A DNA stretch of 64,000 nucleotides from contig ML991779.1 in assembly GCA_010094025.1 (NCBI GenBank), positions 372,001-436,000 of the forward strand, given 5' to 3'. The position numbers and the translations under genes were made by a program. This document shows, in pieces, positions 46,879 to 58,715 of this stretch. The notes under the pieces are model-generated. The model did no database searches. It had not been told where the DNA came from and saw only the letters and a list, made by a program, of their open reading frames with translations. Within the stretch, counting starts at the first letter, position 1, and the number at the start of each line of letters is the position of its first letter. The DNA comes from Viridothelium virens. Its lineage: Eukaryota > Ascomycota > Dothideomycetes > Trypetheliales > Trypetheliaceae.

Positions 46879-48128
46879 AGCCAGAGACGTCGATCTGAAA
46901 GCGAGCGAAGATTCCTTTATTTTGGTGCTCAAAGAGCTGTCGTCGAAGCCGGGTAAGGGTGAGTCGATGCCATGGGGGGACGAAGTAAGATGGTGAAGGA
47001 CGAGAAAGAGCGTGAAGAGGTTGTCAGGCTTCCCCGTTTAGGAGCCGTGTGGATGGGCTCAGGCTAAAGCTTTAGGGCGGAGAATTGGCTGGGATGCTAG
47101 TCGATGCTGGTCATGGCGCCACCCCTGCACCCATACACCTCACGACCTTCTTTATCGTCCAACCAGCCTCCCTTTCAATAGCGCCAATACGATAGCCTTC
47201 AGTGCCCCCTCCGTTCTTGCATGCCCGCCGCAGGTCCCCGAGAGATCTCATGAAGCTTAATCGCCAATCCATGAAATCATCCAACCCGGCACTCTCTTAC
47301 TAGGGTGCACAAAGTTGTCGTGTCACGGTGTCGTCTTCATTTCACTATTACTCCGGTCTCGCCCAACACTTGCCTGAGTGCTTCGCCCACTGAGGCAGCG
47401 CCGGAAATGGCTGACAGGCTCCCAAGCCCGCCCGGCTGCAACACCGTTCTTGGCTCTTTTTACAAGGCAACGCTTTCGCACATGCCTTCCAAAAATTCGA
47501 CCGAAAACCGGTCTGTCACGTGGCTCAGCTACGACTTATAATCCAGACCATCACCCCATCATTAACACCGCAATTTTGGGGCCGATGGACCATGTGTTGG
47601 ACGCTTCTTCAGACCCCCTTTTCCTTGCGTGGTACCGCCCTAAATGGTGATCTTCCGGGATAACGTCAAAGATTACGTCGGTCTTGGATCTGCGCGTGTG
47701 CGGTGGGCCGCGGCATCGCGGAATTCGTCCAATGGAGTACGGAGTACATGTGAACAATAAGAAACAGCCCAGGTGAGGAACCGGAATAGTAACCAGAATC
47801 ATTGAAGGCGATAGACAATACTTTTGCGACATACTCAAGACATTGTTACGGTCGTCAATATCAGCTACAAGGTATGCAGCCAATCACGCATCGCTATCCT
47901 CCGCTACAACTTGTGCACAACGGCGGGTCACGTGGAAGGCGGACATTCAGACGAAAATAGCTAAATTGGGTAAGGTCAAACTTCCGTTCAGAATAATATA
48001 TAAACATCGACAAAACATATCATTTCGTTGTTTCTCTTTATTCGTCACGTCGAGTTCTCAACTTTCGTATCAAATTTCAACGCACTTGCCCAAGCTTTTT
48101 GTATCCAAACTAAGTCATTCCTCCAAAA
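46879..48128. other. divergent promoters, no gene seen
   Basis: Region between the membrane-protein and HAD genes. It contains TACGGAGTAC at 47738-47747 and a TATATAA at about 47997-48003, some 130 bases before the HAD start. No coding frame is supported. Confidence 0.45.
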
Positions 48129-48887
48129 ATGTCCACCACCAAGACAAAGGACCTCAAATCCTTCCGTGCCCTCTCCTTCGACATCTTCGGTACCCTTGTG
48201 GACGACGAATCCGGGCTCTACGACACTCTGATGGCTACTACCCTGGTCCAATCCCTCCCGGAGTCTCACCCCCTCCGCACGTCCCGCTCAGCCCTCCTAA
48301 ACCACTTCTTCCAGGTTTCCGACGCTGCACAGCAATCACACCCAAATGAGCATCACCTTCCTCTCGCCTATACCCAGCTTTCCGAAGAGCTTGCCCCAGG
48401 ACGCGACAAGGCGACCGTCGCCACCGAAGCTGCAGCCTTCGCCTCCTGCCCCGCCACCTTCCCCGCTTTTCCTGACACCGCCGCCGCGATGCAGCTTCTC
48501 GCATCGCATTACAAGCTCATTCCACTAACTAACATGGACACTGCGACCTTCGCCGCAGTCTGCTGGGGTCCGCTGGCAGGCGTGCACTTCGACGCCGTGT
48601 ACACCGCCGAAGACATCGGGAGCTACAAGCCCGACCTGCGCAACTTCGAATACCTGCTGCAACACCTGAAGGACGACTTCGGGGTCGAGAAGGGGGAGCT
48701 GCTACATGTGGCGCAGAGTCTGCATGCGGATCACGTGCCGGCGAATCAGATGGGGTTGCGGAATTGTTATGTGGTGAGGAATTCGGTAACGGGGAAGGAG
48801 TTGGAGAGGCAACCGGAGGTGGAGTGGAAGGTGGATGGCTTGGAGGGACTGGCGAAGCTGGTGGAAGAGGCGTGGAGGGATGAGTGA
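48129..48887 (+). CDS. HAD-superfamily hydrolase, type II haloacid dehalogenase-like
   Basis: Single-exon gene of 252 residues. Motif I is SFDIFGTLVDDE with the nucleophile D18. Motif II is in IPLTNMDTATF, motif III is the Lys of IGSYKPDLRNF, and motif IV is in HVAQSLHADHVPANQMGL. The arrangement DxFGTLxD with a helical cap between motifs I and II is that of L-2-haloacid dehalogenases; fungi carry several such proteins with unknown substrates. Length is typical, and the start is the first ATG (CAAAAATGTCC). A TATA-like sequence lies about 130 bases upstream. Confidence 0.88.
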   Translation: MSTTKTKDLKSFRALSFDIFGTLVDDESGLYDTLMATTLVQSLPESHPLRTSRSALLNHFFQVSDAAQQSHPNEHHLPLAYTQLSEELAPGRDKATVATEAAAFASCPATFPAFPDTAAAMQLLASHYKLIPLTNMDTATFAAVCWGPLAGVHFDAVYTAEDIGSYKPDLRNFEYLLQHLKDDFGVEKGELLHVAQSLHADHVPANQMGLRNCYVVRNSVTGKELERQPEVEWKVDGLEGLAKLVEEAWRDE

Positions 48888-49377
48888 AAGAGTGGAAGAA
48901 GGACTACCGGGAAGGGTAATCTGAAAACATTCACGATAGCCTTGAGAGAGGACTTGAGGCGCTGGCTTTGTTAATTATTGCAGACATGACTAATGACCCT
49001 TTGAACACGGCGTCGTTGTTTGGACGACAAACAATTTTTACATTCACCTCGAGCTCCCTTGTGTCGAAGCTGGACAAAGCATTGTACCTGATTTTCTTTC
49101 TCCTCCACGATGTTTTCTTCAAGTATCACGTTTCGGCTGAAGATCTCGGCTTTCGATTCGCCTACAAACAACCCCCGAATCACGTATTCTGTGACTAAAG
49201 ATGCGTAAAAGTGGATCTTGGAGCGTATTTGAGGTATTCTATAGCCCCCCTCACCCCGCAGAGTTTCATTCCTGTTGCAACACACCTCGATCGTCTTCCT
49301 GGTAGAAGGCAGATTGCTAGAGAAAGTCTCCATTTGTCCAATATACCTATCTCTCAAACCCCCGTGCTTCTTCTAAC
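48888..49377. other. intergenic, no gene seen
   Basis: Lies between the HAD gene and the large acidic orphan, both on the plus strand. It contains no supported frame. Confidence 0.35.
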
Positions 49378-52197
49378 ATGACCAACAACCCCAACCACTA
49401 CCATTCGCAGGATCGCTTCGGCCTCTCTCCAATTCAGAATAATATCAGGGAAAGTCCTCATTCTGACCCAATTCGGTCTCCTTCACAAGACGTGACAATG
49501 ACGGATGTGGAATCAGCCGTTTCCCATCAAGGTGGAGAAGAGGGAAGAGAGTGTGAAGTGCGCCCAGACGAGGAAGCCAGTGAGGAAGAAGACCAGGACG
49601 ACGAGGATGGTGACTATAGCAGTGACGAAGAAGACAAAGATACCGAAGACGAAGACGAGTATGGCGAAGACGATGCGGAGATGATGGATATCGATTCCGA
49701 GCCCGTCAGAATCAACTTTCAACCGTCTGCTGACCTGAGTGAGGCGGACAGTCGATTGGGAGCGCTCATTAGCGCTGTGCAAAACAGCGCAATGACCGAT
49801 GAGAACATACATCGGATGCTCATGGACTCGGGCATGCAGAGTATCGGCGATATGTACTACCTGGTATCGGGTACGGTTCCTACACTCGACGGCAATGATC
49901 ATGTCGAAGAAGAAGACGAATATAACGACACTGACGAAGATGAGGCTGATGAGAGGGGGTTTGATGCTCCTTACACACAGTCCGATGATCTGACCGAGGC
50001 AAACCAAATGTTCGATCAGTTGGCTATCGCTTTGCTCAACGGCGAAATGACCGAAGACCGCCTTGAGCAGTCACTCAATAGATTGGATCCCCGGATAGTG
50101 TTCGACATGATCCGCGCAGCAGAGAACCGCTTTTCCGTTCTACAAGGACGTCATGATAATGCTGGGCAAAGAGCAATGGCGGGAGCCCTTGCAACGGGGC
50201 GATACATAAGAGCCCCAGGAGAGTATCTATTCTTGCGAGAACTCGAACAACAGGCCGCCCATCGTAGCCAGACTCACTTCGAAGGTCGTGTCGATCTAAA
50301 TATTCAGTACACGGCTCACTCGCTCGGGGATTCCTTGCCAGGCCTGGGCTGGGCCGTCAGTCACTGCTTTTCACGCACTGCTGTAAGGATCCCGGTCAGA
50401 CTGGGTGGTCTCGATCTCGTAGCCGAGTGTTTCAGGCGGGAAGGCGAGCTTTTTTCCTGGCACCAGGCGATTTCCCAGTACATTGAACAAGCCGGGCAGA
50501 GGCTTGTCGAAGAGATGCTATTTCAGCACTGTCCATCGGATCCAAGGAACAGACCTGTAACGTCCCGTGGAATTCATTACGATACCATCTTGCCTGACCA
50601 TCGGCGGCGCCCAATGTTTGACGGTGAATCGAAATCCTTGCCAGCTCTGTGCAGAATAGAGGCCGATAACGTCAGTTGGGGTCGGATCCAACCACAACAG
50701 ATGGTATTTCAAGAACTTTATGATACGGGCTTGCTTCCCTCGGCTAGAACACTTAAGGAGTCACTCCCAGGAATAGACGCGGCGATTCAAGCCGTCTTCG
50801 GGCTTTTCCAGACGACTCGGCCCATCAACGTCGAATATTTGGATTACTTGGCTGAGCACGGAATAGTACAACGAGGAGTTCTGCAAACTAAAGCCGCTGA
50901 CAGTGAAGCTTGGGTCGATGCGCTCGAGTATGCAATTGGAGATACAAGCAAACAAGAGGTTGACGATGAGCTGTTCACCGACTGGGAGGATCCGCTACCT
51001 CCTGAGGTAACCCCTACAGAGCAACAACTCCTTCACTTCATCTTATCCCGTGATAGGGATTTATCAGACCGCTTCCGCGTTATTTTCAAGTCTATGTACG
51101 CAGCGCATCGCGAGCACGACGATCGCAGAGAGGTGCAGGAAGCTTCTGAACAGCTGCGTGCCATCGTTCAGCGCCAAATCCAGTCAATCGGAATTCTGCC
51201 ACCCACGGTATATTTCCCACAGACTCTTGAGCTCTACGAAGCCGATGACGAGGCCCGCAGGCTCGCAGCAGAGGATGATGCCGCTGGGGAGAGAGAGCGT
51301 CGCCCTCGCCCACCTCTAACAGAGGACCACGACTGTTGCGACGACTATAGTGAAGAAGCAGCTTTCAGAGAAGATGACCGCGCCTGGAATATGCGGCTAG
51401 AAGAACTGAGCAACCAGCCTCCTGATGCAAGGTTCGTCAATACGTGGTTCCTGCTTATGTCACAGAGACTGGCCGAAGATGATACAGAAGAAGAACGATG
51501 GAGACAATGGGGCGGAATACAGAGAAGATTACAGCGCCTCAACAGCGACGCTCTGTACCGGGTTGCATTCCGTAACATGACCGAAGGGGTCAGTGTGGTA
51601 GATCCACTACGTGTAGAGGAGAGACGACAACGAGACCAGTGCGCCAATAGCCAACAAGAGACATTAGTCGCCCAAGAAAGTATACCACCGCCGGAGGCTG
51701 ATAGCATGACTCAAGCCGAACGACTAGACTTCCTCGCAGCTGAGTATGCCCGAATATCGCAGCGCGACTGGCACAACTACGTGGAGGTCCTCCAAAACGC
51801 GCCTCGAGAGGTCCGCGACCGAGTGGCCGAACATGAAGATTCCTGGAGAGATGGCCGGATAGCCTCCTGGAATAATGGGCTGGGCTGTTTCGAAACACCA
51901 GCTCAGAATCTGGTCCGAGAATTCCACGAGAACGAAAACCTTGAGCGAGCCATGAGAGGCCAATTACCGATGATGTACATGGAATACGAACTTGAAATTG
52001 CTCGCTTCCATGATACTTGGTCACACCACCGGATGCACGAATATGATTTGAATTTGAGCCTTCGAGTGGATGGGCCCGATAGGGCATTGGGAGCGCCTGG
52101 GTCAGATGGACCGCAGGTTGTGAGCGTCACCCTACCAGAGTCCATGGGTGGCATGACTCTTCGCTTCGGAGAAGATTCAGCTTCACTCTTTTCGTAG
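49378..52197 (+). CDS. large acidic orphan protein with internal duplication
   Basis: Single-exon gene of 939 residues starting MTNNPNHYHSQDRFG. The first 120 residues are polar and end in long Asp/Glu runs. A helical unit starting DLSEADSRLGALI at residue 119 is repeated in diverged form 85 residues later as DLTEANQMFDQLAI (residue 204), each preceded by an acidic run. The rest (about residues 270-900) is helical and charged, with ordered patches such as YTAHSLGDSLPGLGWAVSHC and REFHENENLERAMRG, and ends in a short beta-like tail. There is no signal peptide, membrane segment or known enzyme motif. Its length as one uninterrupted frame makes it a solid gene; I do not recognise the family. It may be a nuclear protein by composition. 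Confidence 0.8.
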   Translation: MTNNPNHYHSQDRFGLSPIQNNIRESPHSDPIRSPSQDVTMTDVESAVSHQGGEEGRECEVRPDEEASEEEDQDDEDGDYSSDEEDKDTEDEDEYGEDDAEMMDIDSEPVRINFQPSADLSEADSRLGALISAVQNSAMTDENIHRMLMDSGMQSIGDMYYLVSGTVPTLDGNDHVEEEDEYNDTDEDEADERGFDAPYTQSDDLTEANQMFDQLAIALLNGEMTEDRLEQSLNRLDPRIVFDMIRAAENRFSVLQGRHDNAGQRAMAGALATGRYIRAPGEYLFLRELEQQAAHRSQTHFEGRVDLNIQYTAHSLGDSLPGLGWAVSHCFSRTAVRIPVRLGGLDLVAECFRREGELFSWHQAISQYIEQAGQRLVEEMLFQHCPSDPRNRPVTSRGIHYDTILPDHRRRPMFDGESKSLPALCRIEADNVSWGRIQPQQMVFQELYDTGLLPSARTLKESLPGIDAAIQAVFGLFQTTRPINVEYLDYLAEHGIVQRGVLQTKAADSEAWVDALEYAIGDTSKQEVDDELFTDWEDPLPPEVTPTEQQLLHFILSRDRDLSDRFRVIFKSMYAAHREHDDRREVQEASEQLRAIVQRQIQSIGILPPTVYFPQTLELYEADDEARRLAAEDDAAGERERRPRPPLTEDHDCCDDYSEEAAFREDDRAWNMRLEELSNQPPDARFVNTWFLLMSQRLAEDDTEEERWRQWGGIQRRLQRLNSDALYRVAFRNMTEGVSVVDPLRVEERRQRDQCANSQQETLVAQESIPPPEADSMTQAERLDFLAAEYARISQRDWHNYVEVLQNAPREVRDRVAEHEDSWRDGRIASWNNGLGCFETPAQNLVREFHENENLERAMRGQLPMMYMEYELEIARFHDTWSHHRMHEYDLNLSLRVDGPDRALGAPGSDGPQVVSVTLPESMGGMTLRFGEDSASLFS

Positions 52198-53153
52198 ATG
52201 TCAATCTGTAACAAAATATCGAAGTTTTTTGCCTGCTTGAACTACAGGGTTTCCAGCCAAGAATAAGGATACGACAATACTATAAAGATAGATCGATAAA
52301 TTGATAAAATTCCGAGTAGCCTAACGACAGCCAATACCATTTTCGTAGCATCATCCTCCCGTGAACGATGTTTTATAATAATTGTAGAGAGAGCGGAAAT
52401 TTGATAAAGCCGTTCGGAAGCCGCTTTCCCAACACAAGGCACCAGTCATATGGAGGTTGGTGATATAAACCGCTGCGTGGCTATCAGAGAAAATCTGGTC
52501 CCATATCAGGATAGAGGACGATAAGGTACTAAACTCTCTGGTGGACATGTGGGAGTGACGTCGGGCCAAGGCTAAGAGACGGCACCAAGCACAAGGTGGG
52601 CACCGGTACCGTGGGTTGCAGCTGCCACAATCAAAAAAGACCAGCAGAGGATTCGCTGCGCTATGGCCCAGATAGGCCTAAAGCAGGATTCTCCGCGCCC
52701 TCGCCAGTCCCTGTCCACTAGTGAGTTGTGGAGGAGGCTGGGCTGGGGACCTGGGGTGGGGTTTTTGCTTTGGAAGACTCTTCGACCGCACAATCGAGTT
52801 CGCAAGAGCGTGACTTACACCAAGAACGCCCAATCCTTTGCTGCGTAATAACGCACGGGTGAGTGCTACGCACCTTCAGTACCTAACTAGAGAGACGGCT
52901 CGGCCGATTCTCACACCACCATGGGTTACGCGATTCGGCGAGTTCCACTCACTCGGTTCCCTTCCTTGCTGGTGTCGATCAAGAGCTAGCAAGATAAATC
53001 TGCTCGCTCTCCCCGTGATTTGAGTGGCTCGACATTTCAACCTTCCACCCGCTGTTCACTTAGGCTTTGACTCTGATTGTCTCCGCCATCGAATTCGGTA
53101 CCCTGTCCCTGTGTTGATAGGCAATCTCTCGAGTACTCTTGAAGGCCATCGAT
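52198..53153. other. intergenic, no gene seen
   Basis: 3' region of the acidic orphan (A+T-rich to about 52400) and promoter of the MFS gene. No supported coding frame. Confidence 0.4.
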
Positions 53154-55026
53154 ATGGAGAGTAAATCTGAGCCCGTACCACCTAGGTACGAAGAGTCAAA
53201 AAGTGCCTTTCCCCAAAACAACGAAGATGCGGAATTGGGTTCTGATGCGGATTCCTTACAAAAGGGCGACGTGCTTTCACTCGAATCCGTCGACCCTGTA
53301 CTCAATGCCAAGATGCACATGGTGAACAACGTACGTAGCCGCTTGCGACAGAATGCCCATACGCGACTGAGGGATGTATGTAGACGATCGATGAAATTGG
53401 CTTCACTCCATACCATGGAAAGCTCTTCATTCTCAACGGTTTCGGGTATTTCATCATCCTCATTCTTTATCATCTGATCCGCTACTGATTCCATGCCTTC
53501 GGGTGATATAGCTATGCCGTCGATTCACTTATACTTTTGATCCAATCGATCATTGCCCAACAGGCATCGTATGAATTCAATCCTTCATGGACAAAAGGTC
53601 TGACCGCTGCCGTCTACGTTGGCATGCTCGTGGGCGCCCTGTTCTGGGGGCTGTCTGCCGATATTATTGGCAGAAAATTCGCATTTAACTTCAGCCTGAT
53701 GGTCTGCTCCATCTTTGCCATCATTGCAGGAGCCTCGCCGAACTGGATTGTGCTCGGTCTTTTCGCCTGCCTGAGCGCTTTTGGTGGAGGCGGAAATCTC
53801 GTCCTGGACACAGCAGTCTTCTTAGAATACCTGCCGGGCAAGCAACAATGGCTGATCACAATGATGGCAGCCTGGTGGGGTCTGGGACAGCTAATTGCTG
53901 GACTTTTTGCTTGGGCATATCTTCCGAACTTCTCCTGCTCCTCTGTTGCGACTTGCACCTACCACAACAACAAGGGCTGGAGGTATGTGTGGTACTCCTG
54001 TGGTGCCCTGGTTTTCGTAATGTCTGTGCTGCGAATCACGGTCATCCGTTTGAAAGAAACCCCCAAGTTTCTCCTTGGAGAAGGCAAGGACGAGGAGGTC
54101 GTCGAAGTCCTTACCGGCATTGCAGCCAAGTACAACCGTCCTTGTTCCCTAACCGTTGAGCGATTGCAAGCTTGTGGCCTTAGCGGAGCTGAGCGCCGGG
54201 CATCCGTGAGCGCGCATGCTGTGTCGAAATGGTCTCCGAGGGAGATCTGGGTCCATCTTGCGGGCCTTTACGCAACCAAGCGCATCGGATTGAGTACGAC
54301 CTTGATCTGGTTTTCCTGGCTTCTTATTGGCTTGGCATATCCACTATACAACGTCTACCTGCCCTTGTATCTTGAAAGTAGAGGTGCTCAGACCGGCGAT
54401 TCAAGCGAATACCTCACTTGGAGAAACTATGCCATCGTCAATGTGTGTGGTATTTTTGGCCCCGTCCTCGCAGGAATCATGTGTGCAAGTCGTTGGTTCT
54501 GGGGTAGACGTGGAACCATGGTACAGGCTTCCGTCCGCTTCCATCAAATATCATTCGCTAATGTCTTTCCAAGATCTTCGGAGCCCTCATTACCATGGTA
54601 TTCTTCTTTGCATTCACACAGGTCCGGACGGGAGCGCAGAACCTTGGCTTCAACTGTGCGATTTCCTTTTGCCTGGTAAGAAGATCCAATCGGCTCCCTT
54701 TCTTGTCTTTGTTGGCGCACTGACTGGAGTTTTAGAACATCTATTATGGAACATTATATGCGTACACCCCCGAAGTTCTTCCGTCAGCTCATCGTGGTAC
54801 AGGCAACGGGATAGCAATTGGGTTCAATCGTGTCATGGGCATTGTCAGTGCTATTGTGGCGACATTCGCGAATGTAAGCGCACGTCAAGCAATCACAGTT
54901 TCATCATTAACTTCGCTCTAGACTGCAACGTCGGTACCAATTTACATCTGTGCAGCTCTCTATATCGTCATGGCCATCGTCGCAGGCGCCTTTCCCTTTG
55001 AGCCCTACGGACGACGAAGTTCATGA
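53154..55026 (+). CDS. MFS transporter, SV2/sugar-transporter-like
   Basis: Six-exon model join(53154..53330, 53384..53445, 53512..54520, 54574..54675, 54736..54873, 54922..55026), 530 residues; each junction is GT-AG and in frame. After a 59-residue acidic cytosolic N-terminus come IDEIGFTPYHGKLFILNGFG and YAVDSLILLIQSIIAQ, as in fungal SV2-type MFS proteins. GLSADIIGRKFAFN is the loop 2-3 motif, and LKETPKFLLGEGKDEE opens the central loop. Splicing restores FGALITMVFFFAFTQVRTG, NIYYGTLYAYTPEVLPSAHR and GTGNGIAIGFNRVMGIVSAI, the typical second half. It ends FEPYGRRSS. The substrate is unknown; relatives carry sugars, carboxylates or nicotinate-like compounds. It looks intact. Confidence 0.92.
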
Positions 55027-55437
55027 AGCTGCTTCAGATCTATGTGATTAAAGGCATTAAATTGCAAAAATGATTTTCTGAAACACAGATACCCACTTCG
55101 CTCTTGGCATCTCAAAGCGAATGTAATCGCTCGTACAGAATCAACTATTCTGCGCTTACCGCAAGGCACGTGGCTGCACTATTCTTATGCTTTATAACTC
55201 GCGACTGTCTTGTGCGTACGTGTATCAAGTCATTGGAATCGATGGTGGAAAACTTAGCGAATGCGGCAGTCAGCGTTTCGCAGGCAAGTACCAAATGTTC
55301 CAGGCCCCAACGAGCCTCCATTTCCGCGCGGCAGCATCTCATGAATGCAACAAGCATGAATGGATGAGACAATGTGAACTTAGTCTTCCTTTCAACCCCA
55401 GTATAAACCGTCTTGTTTCTTAGTCAAATAGAACCAA
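55027..55437. other. convergent 3' intergenic region
   Basis: Space between the stop codons of the MFS and LRR genes. Nothing supported. Confidence 0.35.
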
Positions 55438-57096
55438 TCAGCCCACGCATTTCCAGCTGCATCCCTGCCTGAGAAACGGTACAAACAATTCCTCCCAATT
55501 TGTGAAGCCCCGATCAAGACGATAATACCAGAATTCGATCCATTCGGTTCTCCTGATGATGTATGGGCGCCCACATATGGTACAGATTTTGGCATTATCT
55601 CCTCTTGTTTCTCGGGCAACTTGCAGCCCGCAGGAGACAGATTCCGGAATATCTTTCGGAAGTAAAGCCCGGAGATCAGAGAAGAAAGGTGACGCGCTAC
55701 AAGTGCGGAGAGCGAGTTCGAAGAGCGACGGTACGGACGACGCACCGTCAACTTGAGGTGGCAACTCGGTTTCGGCTCCAAGGCGTATAGGAAATACTTT
55801 GGCTGAAGGAGATACTGAACTTGGGGATACTGAGCCCCGGCCTGCTGTCAGGTTGGACGCGAGAGAGCCGTCGGCGTTGTAAAAATCGATGTCACTCTTG
55901 GAAAGATAGACTGGCTGATACAGGTTCCACTTGCCCTCCAAAGCAAAATCGCTTTCGGTTTCAAGCCGATCATCTGCTATGATACGTAGTAGTCGTAGGT
56001 CAAGGAGTTGGAGAACCCAAGGAAGATGATCTCTGTCACTCTCGACTTCGCAGTTTTGAAAATATGCACATAAATTATCTCTGTACTCTTCTGCAACGTT
56101 GCGCGTGACATCGAGTCTGACGCCCTTGGAGAAATATCCTTTGGGTTGCGGAAGCACCTGTAGAAACGGGTTGGGATACAGATATAAGTGCGTCAGCTTT
56201 CCGGGATCTCGCAATAAGTCTAAAAGCTCGAATGGCAGCCATCGGAGGAGGTTATTAGCTACGTTGAGCGAGACCAGATTGCGCAATCTGCCGATGGAAC
56301 CAGGAAGTTCAACAAGTTTGTTGCCGCGTAGGCTGAGTACCGTGAGATGCTCAAGGTTAAGGATGGCAGATGGAATAGAGCGCAGTCGATTAGCGGAGAG
56401 GTATAATTGAAGCGCTGGAGCAAGCGAACGGTAAAGCTCCGGACTTGGGGCGCGATCCTCAGCCCGAGGAAGTTTGATGATTTGTTGCAGTGGCTCCAGC
56501 AACTCGTCTGGTACAGATTCGAGCTCCAGATCGCTGTTTGAGAATTAGTAGTGTTGCCTCTTGAACGGGTCATTACTGTCAGTATTGACGTACGATAGAT
56601 CGATCATTTCACTGTTGTGCTCAACACAGTGAAGCACGCCCAACCTCACGCATTCCTCATTTGCTGGCAATTGCTGGCTCGATGAACCGGACTGCTGAGA
56701 GGATCGAAGTGGAAGCTCTGCTCTCATCGAATTTGCTGGATACTGAAATCCCGCTGGATATGAAGACGTCGATCGTCCTTTCATCTCAGTCAATGGCAAA
56801 GCTTCCACGTGCGTATCAGGAAGGCTGTCGTCGGTCTCATCGCTTCCCATATATATTCCACTGTCAATTTTCCTAGAAATTCCAATTCTTTTCGACGGTC
56901 GATCATTATCCCACCAGGCGCCCCTAAACTGTCTCTTGCTGATCCTCTGCACCAAGTAGTCATCAGCAGACGGCTCAGGGCCATCACTTGAGAAGATAGG
57001 ATCGCTCGAGGTATTTACATCATCCAGAGTCACCCTAGATCTTTTAAGTGGTCTCGCATCGAGCGATAACTCTGGTAGGTCGATTTCTTCCTCCAT
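55438..57096 (-). CDS. leucine-rich repeat protein
   Basis: Two-exon model complement(join(55438..56533, 56594..57096)), 532 residues, intron of 60 nt (GTACGT...AACAG). The N-terminal 165 residues are polar and start MEEEIDLPELSLDARPLKRS. Four to five LRR units follow the junction: ALQLYLSANRLRSIPSAI, LTVLSLRGNKLVELPGSI, LVSLNVANNLLRWLPFEL and LTHLYLYPNPFLQVLP. A Cys pair (CTICGRPY) lies near the C-terminus, which ends in GCSWKCVG. Fungal proteins of this layout are widespread and uncharacterised. LRRs bind proteins, and no other catalytic domain is present. The last Cys-rich segment may bind zinc. Confidence 0.85.
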
Positions 57097-57681
57097 TGAT
57101 ATTAAGTAGGTAGATAGCGAGTTCCGACGTGGGCACGTCTTGGAAAGTTTGGCGGGTCCATAGTAGCACAGAAGACGCGTTGTTGATGGGATGACGCCAG
57201 TTCGCAGCTAGCGTCCGCTTCCGCTTTACAGTACTAGCGCATTAGTTTCCTGACATACAAAACCTATCCGCCTCACCCGAAATAGGTGGGACCGTGGGAG
57301 TACAACATTAAAACTTCAATTGACTATCCAAATAATTAAATTACACATCAAAGCCTTCTCTTTTTTTGAGTATACGTTTACAGCTTCGAATTGTGACTCC
57401 AATATAAATTTAATAAATGTTGTCTGCCACTTTATTGAATTAAAAATGGTAAAAGTAATCGGGTTTTGGTGAGAGATAGCGGGAGTGTCGGGAGACTAAT
57501 GCGGGGTGACTATACATGCGACAGGGATCAGGTTTCTCAAAAAGTGCAAACGACTTGACTCACCAAGTCCCAACCTGTCAGCTCAATACATAACGGAGTG
57601 ATGAGGCTTCCAGTCGAAAGATCAATTTGCATGAAAAGCGAACAACGCCCTATCCTTGAAGCCCATCACTGAAATTTAAAG
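57097..57681. other. divergent A+T-rich promoter region
   Basis: Lies between the LRR gene and the methyltransferase gene, which point away from each other. The segment 57300-57460 is notably A+T-rich, with TTTAATAAA-type runs. No coding frame is supported. Confidence 0.4.
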
Positions 57682-58524
57682 ATGGCGACAGAAGAAACAC
57701 AGGCAGAATCCGCTCAACGCCTATATGATCAACGAGGCTCAAACTACGATGACTCTCATCATCCATCTTTCGTGGCAAAATTTGTCAAGTTTGCAAACTT
57801 CCAACCTGGCCAAAGAGTTCTCGATCTCGCGTGTGGAACTGGCCTTGTGACTTTCCTTGCCTCCAGTGCTGTCGGTTCTGATGGAGAAGTCATCGGAGTC
57901 GATATTAGCAGTGGCATGCTTGCTCAAGCAAGAGTGAGGAAAGATCAAGAACCTGATAAATTCTCAAACGTCCGACTTTACCAGCATGACATTACCAGAA
58001 TTGAAGAAATTCCAGACATCCAACAAACCAGCTTCGACTTTGTGACCTGCGCCTCTGCTCTCGTACTCTTGAAAGATCCCCTAGCAGCAGTGAAGAGCTG
58101 GGCAAAGTATCTGAAACCGGGTGGAAAGTTTGTCACGGACGTCATTGATCCGCACAACTTCATTGACGGAATGGTCATTGAAAGAGTTGGGCGGAGGATG
58201 GGCCTACCCGTGCCTTACAACCGTGACTGGGTCAAAGGTGAAGAGTCACTGCCGGGACTCATAAGAGAGGCTGGTCTTGAGGTCGACAAATACACCAGCA
58301 TGCCCGCAATCGGGACAGGCACCAAGTATTTCGACTTGAGCGACGCGGACAACGTCTTTGTAAGCAAGGTTATTACCTCGGAAGCTGCAAAACATCTCGC
58401 CACAGCAGATGTTCGAGATCAAGCAAGGAGGATCTTCAAAGAGGAGTGGTTGAAGGTGGCAGATGATAATGATAAGATCAAAGACATTGACTGTACCTAT
58501 GTGGTAATGGGTAGGAAGCCTTAA
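57682..58524 (+). CDS. class I SAM-dependent methyltransferase
   Basis: Single-exon gene of 280 residues. The SAM-binding motif I is VLDLACGTGLVTFLA (about residues 46-60), and VIGVDISSGMLAQAR carries the acidic residue for the ribose. A later DFVTCASALVLLKDPLAA and KYLKPGGKFVTDVIDP give motifs II and III. It resembles UbiE/COQ5-type and secondary-metabolite methyltransferases. The acceptor cannot be determined and no biosynthetic cluster is nearby. It is complete, with the start at the first ATG. Confidence 0.88.
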   Translation: MATEETQAESAQRLYDQRGSNYDDSHHPSFVAKFVKFANFQPGQRVLDLACGTGLVTFLASSAVGSDGEVIGVDISSGMLAQARVRKDQEPDKFSNVRLYQHDITRIEEIPDIQQTSFDFVTCASALVLLKDPLAAVKSWAKYLKPGGKFVTDVIDPHNFIDGMVIERVGRRMGLPVPYNRDWVKGEESLPGLIREAGLEVDKYTSMPAIGTGTKYFDLSDADNVFVSKVITSEAAKHLATADVRDQARRIFKEEWLKVADDNDKIKDIDCTYVVMGRKP

Positions 58525-58715
58525 GACAGGTATGCATACAGTAGTCGAGAGCAATCCATAGACGTATAAAACACGCTCATTTGTGCTCCTTCCACGAGGT
58601 GGTCCCAACGCCGTGCTGATTTTAAACCTGACAAACGCCAATCTCGATGCAACTTTCCTCACCCAGTCTCAGTCGTGTATATGAGGTATACGATGCTTAC
58701 TCCAGATAATTTCTG

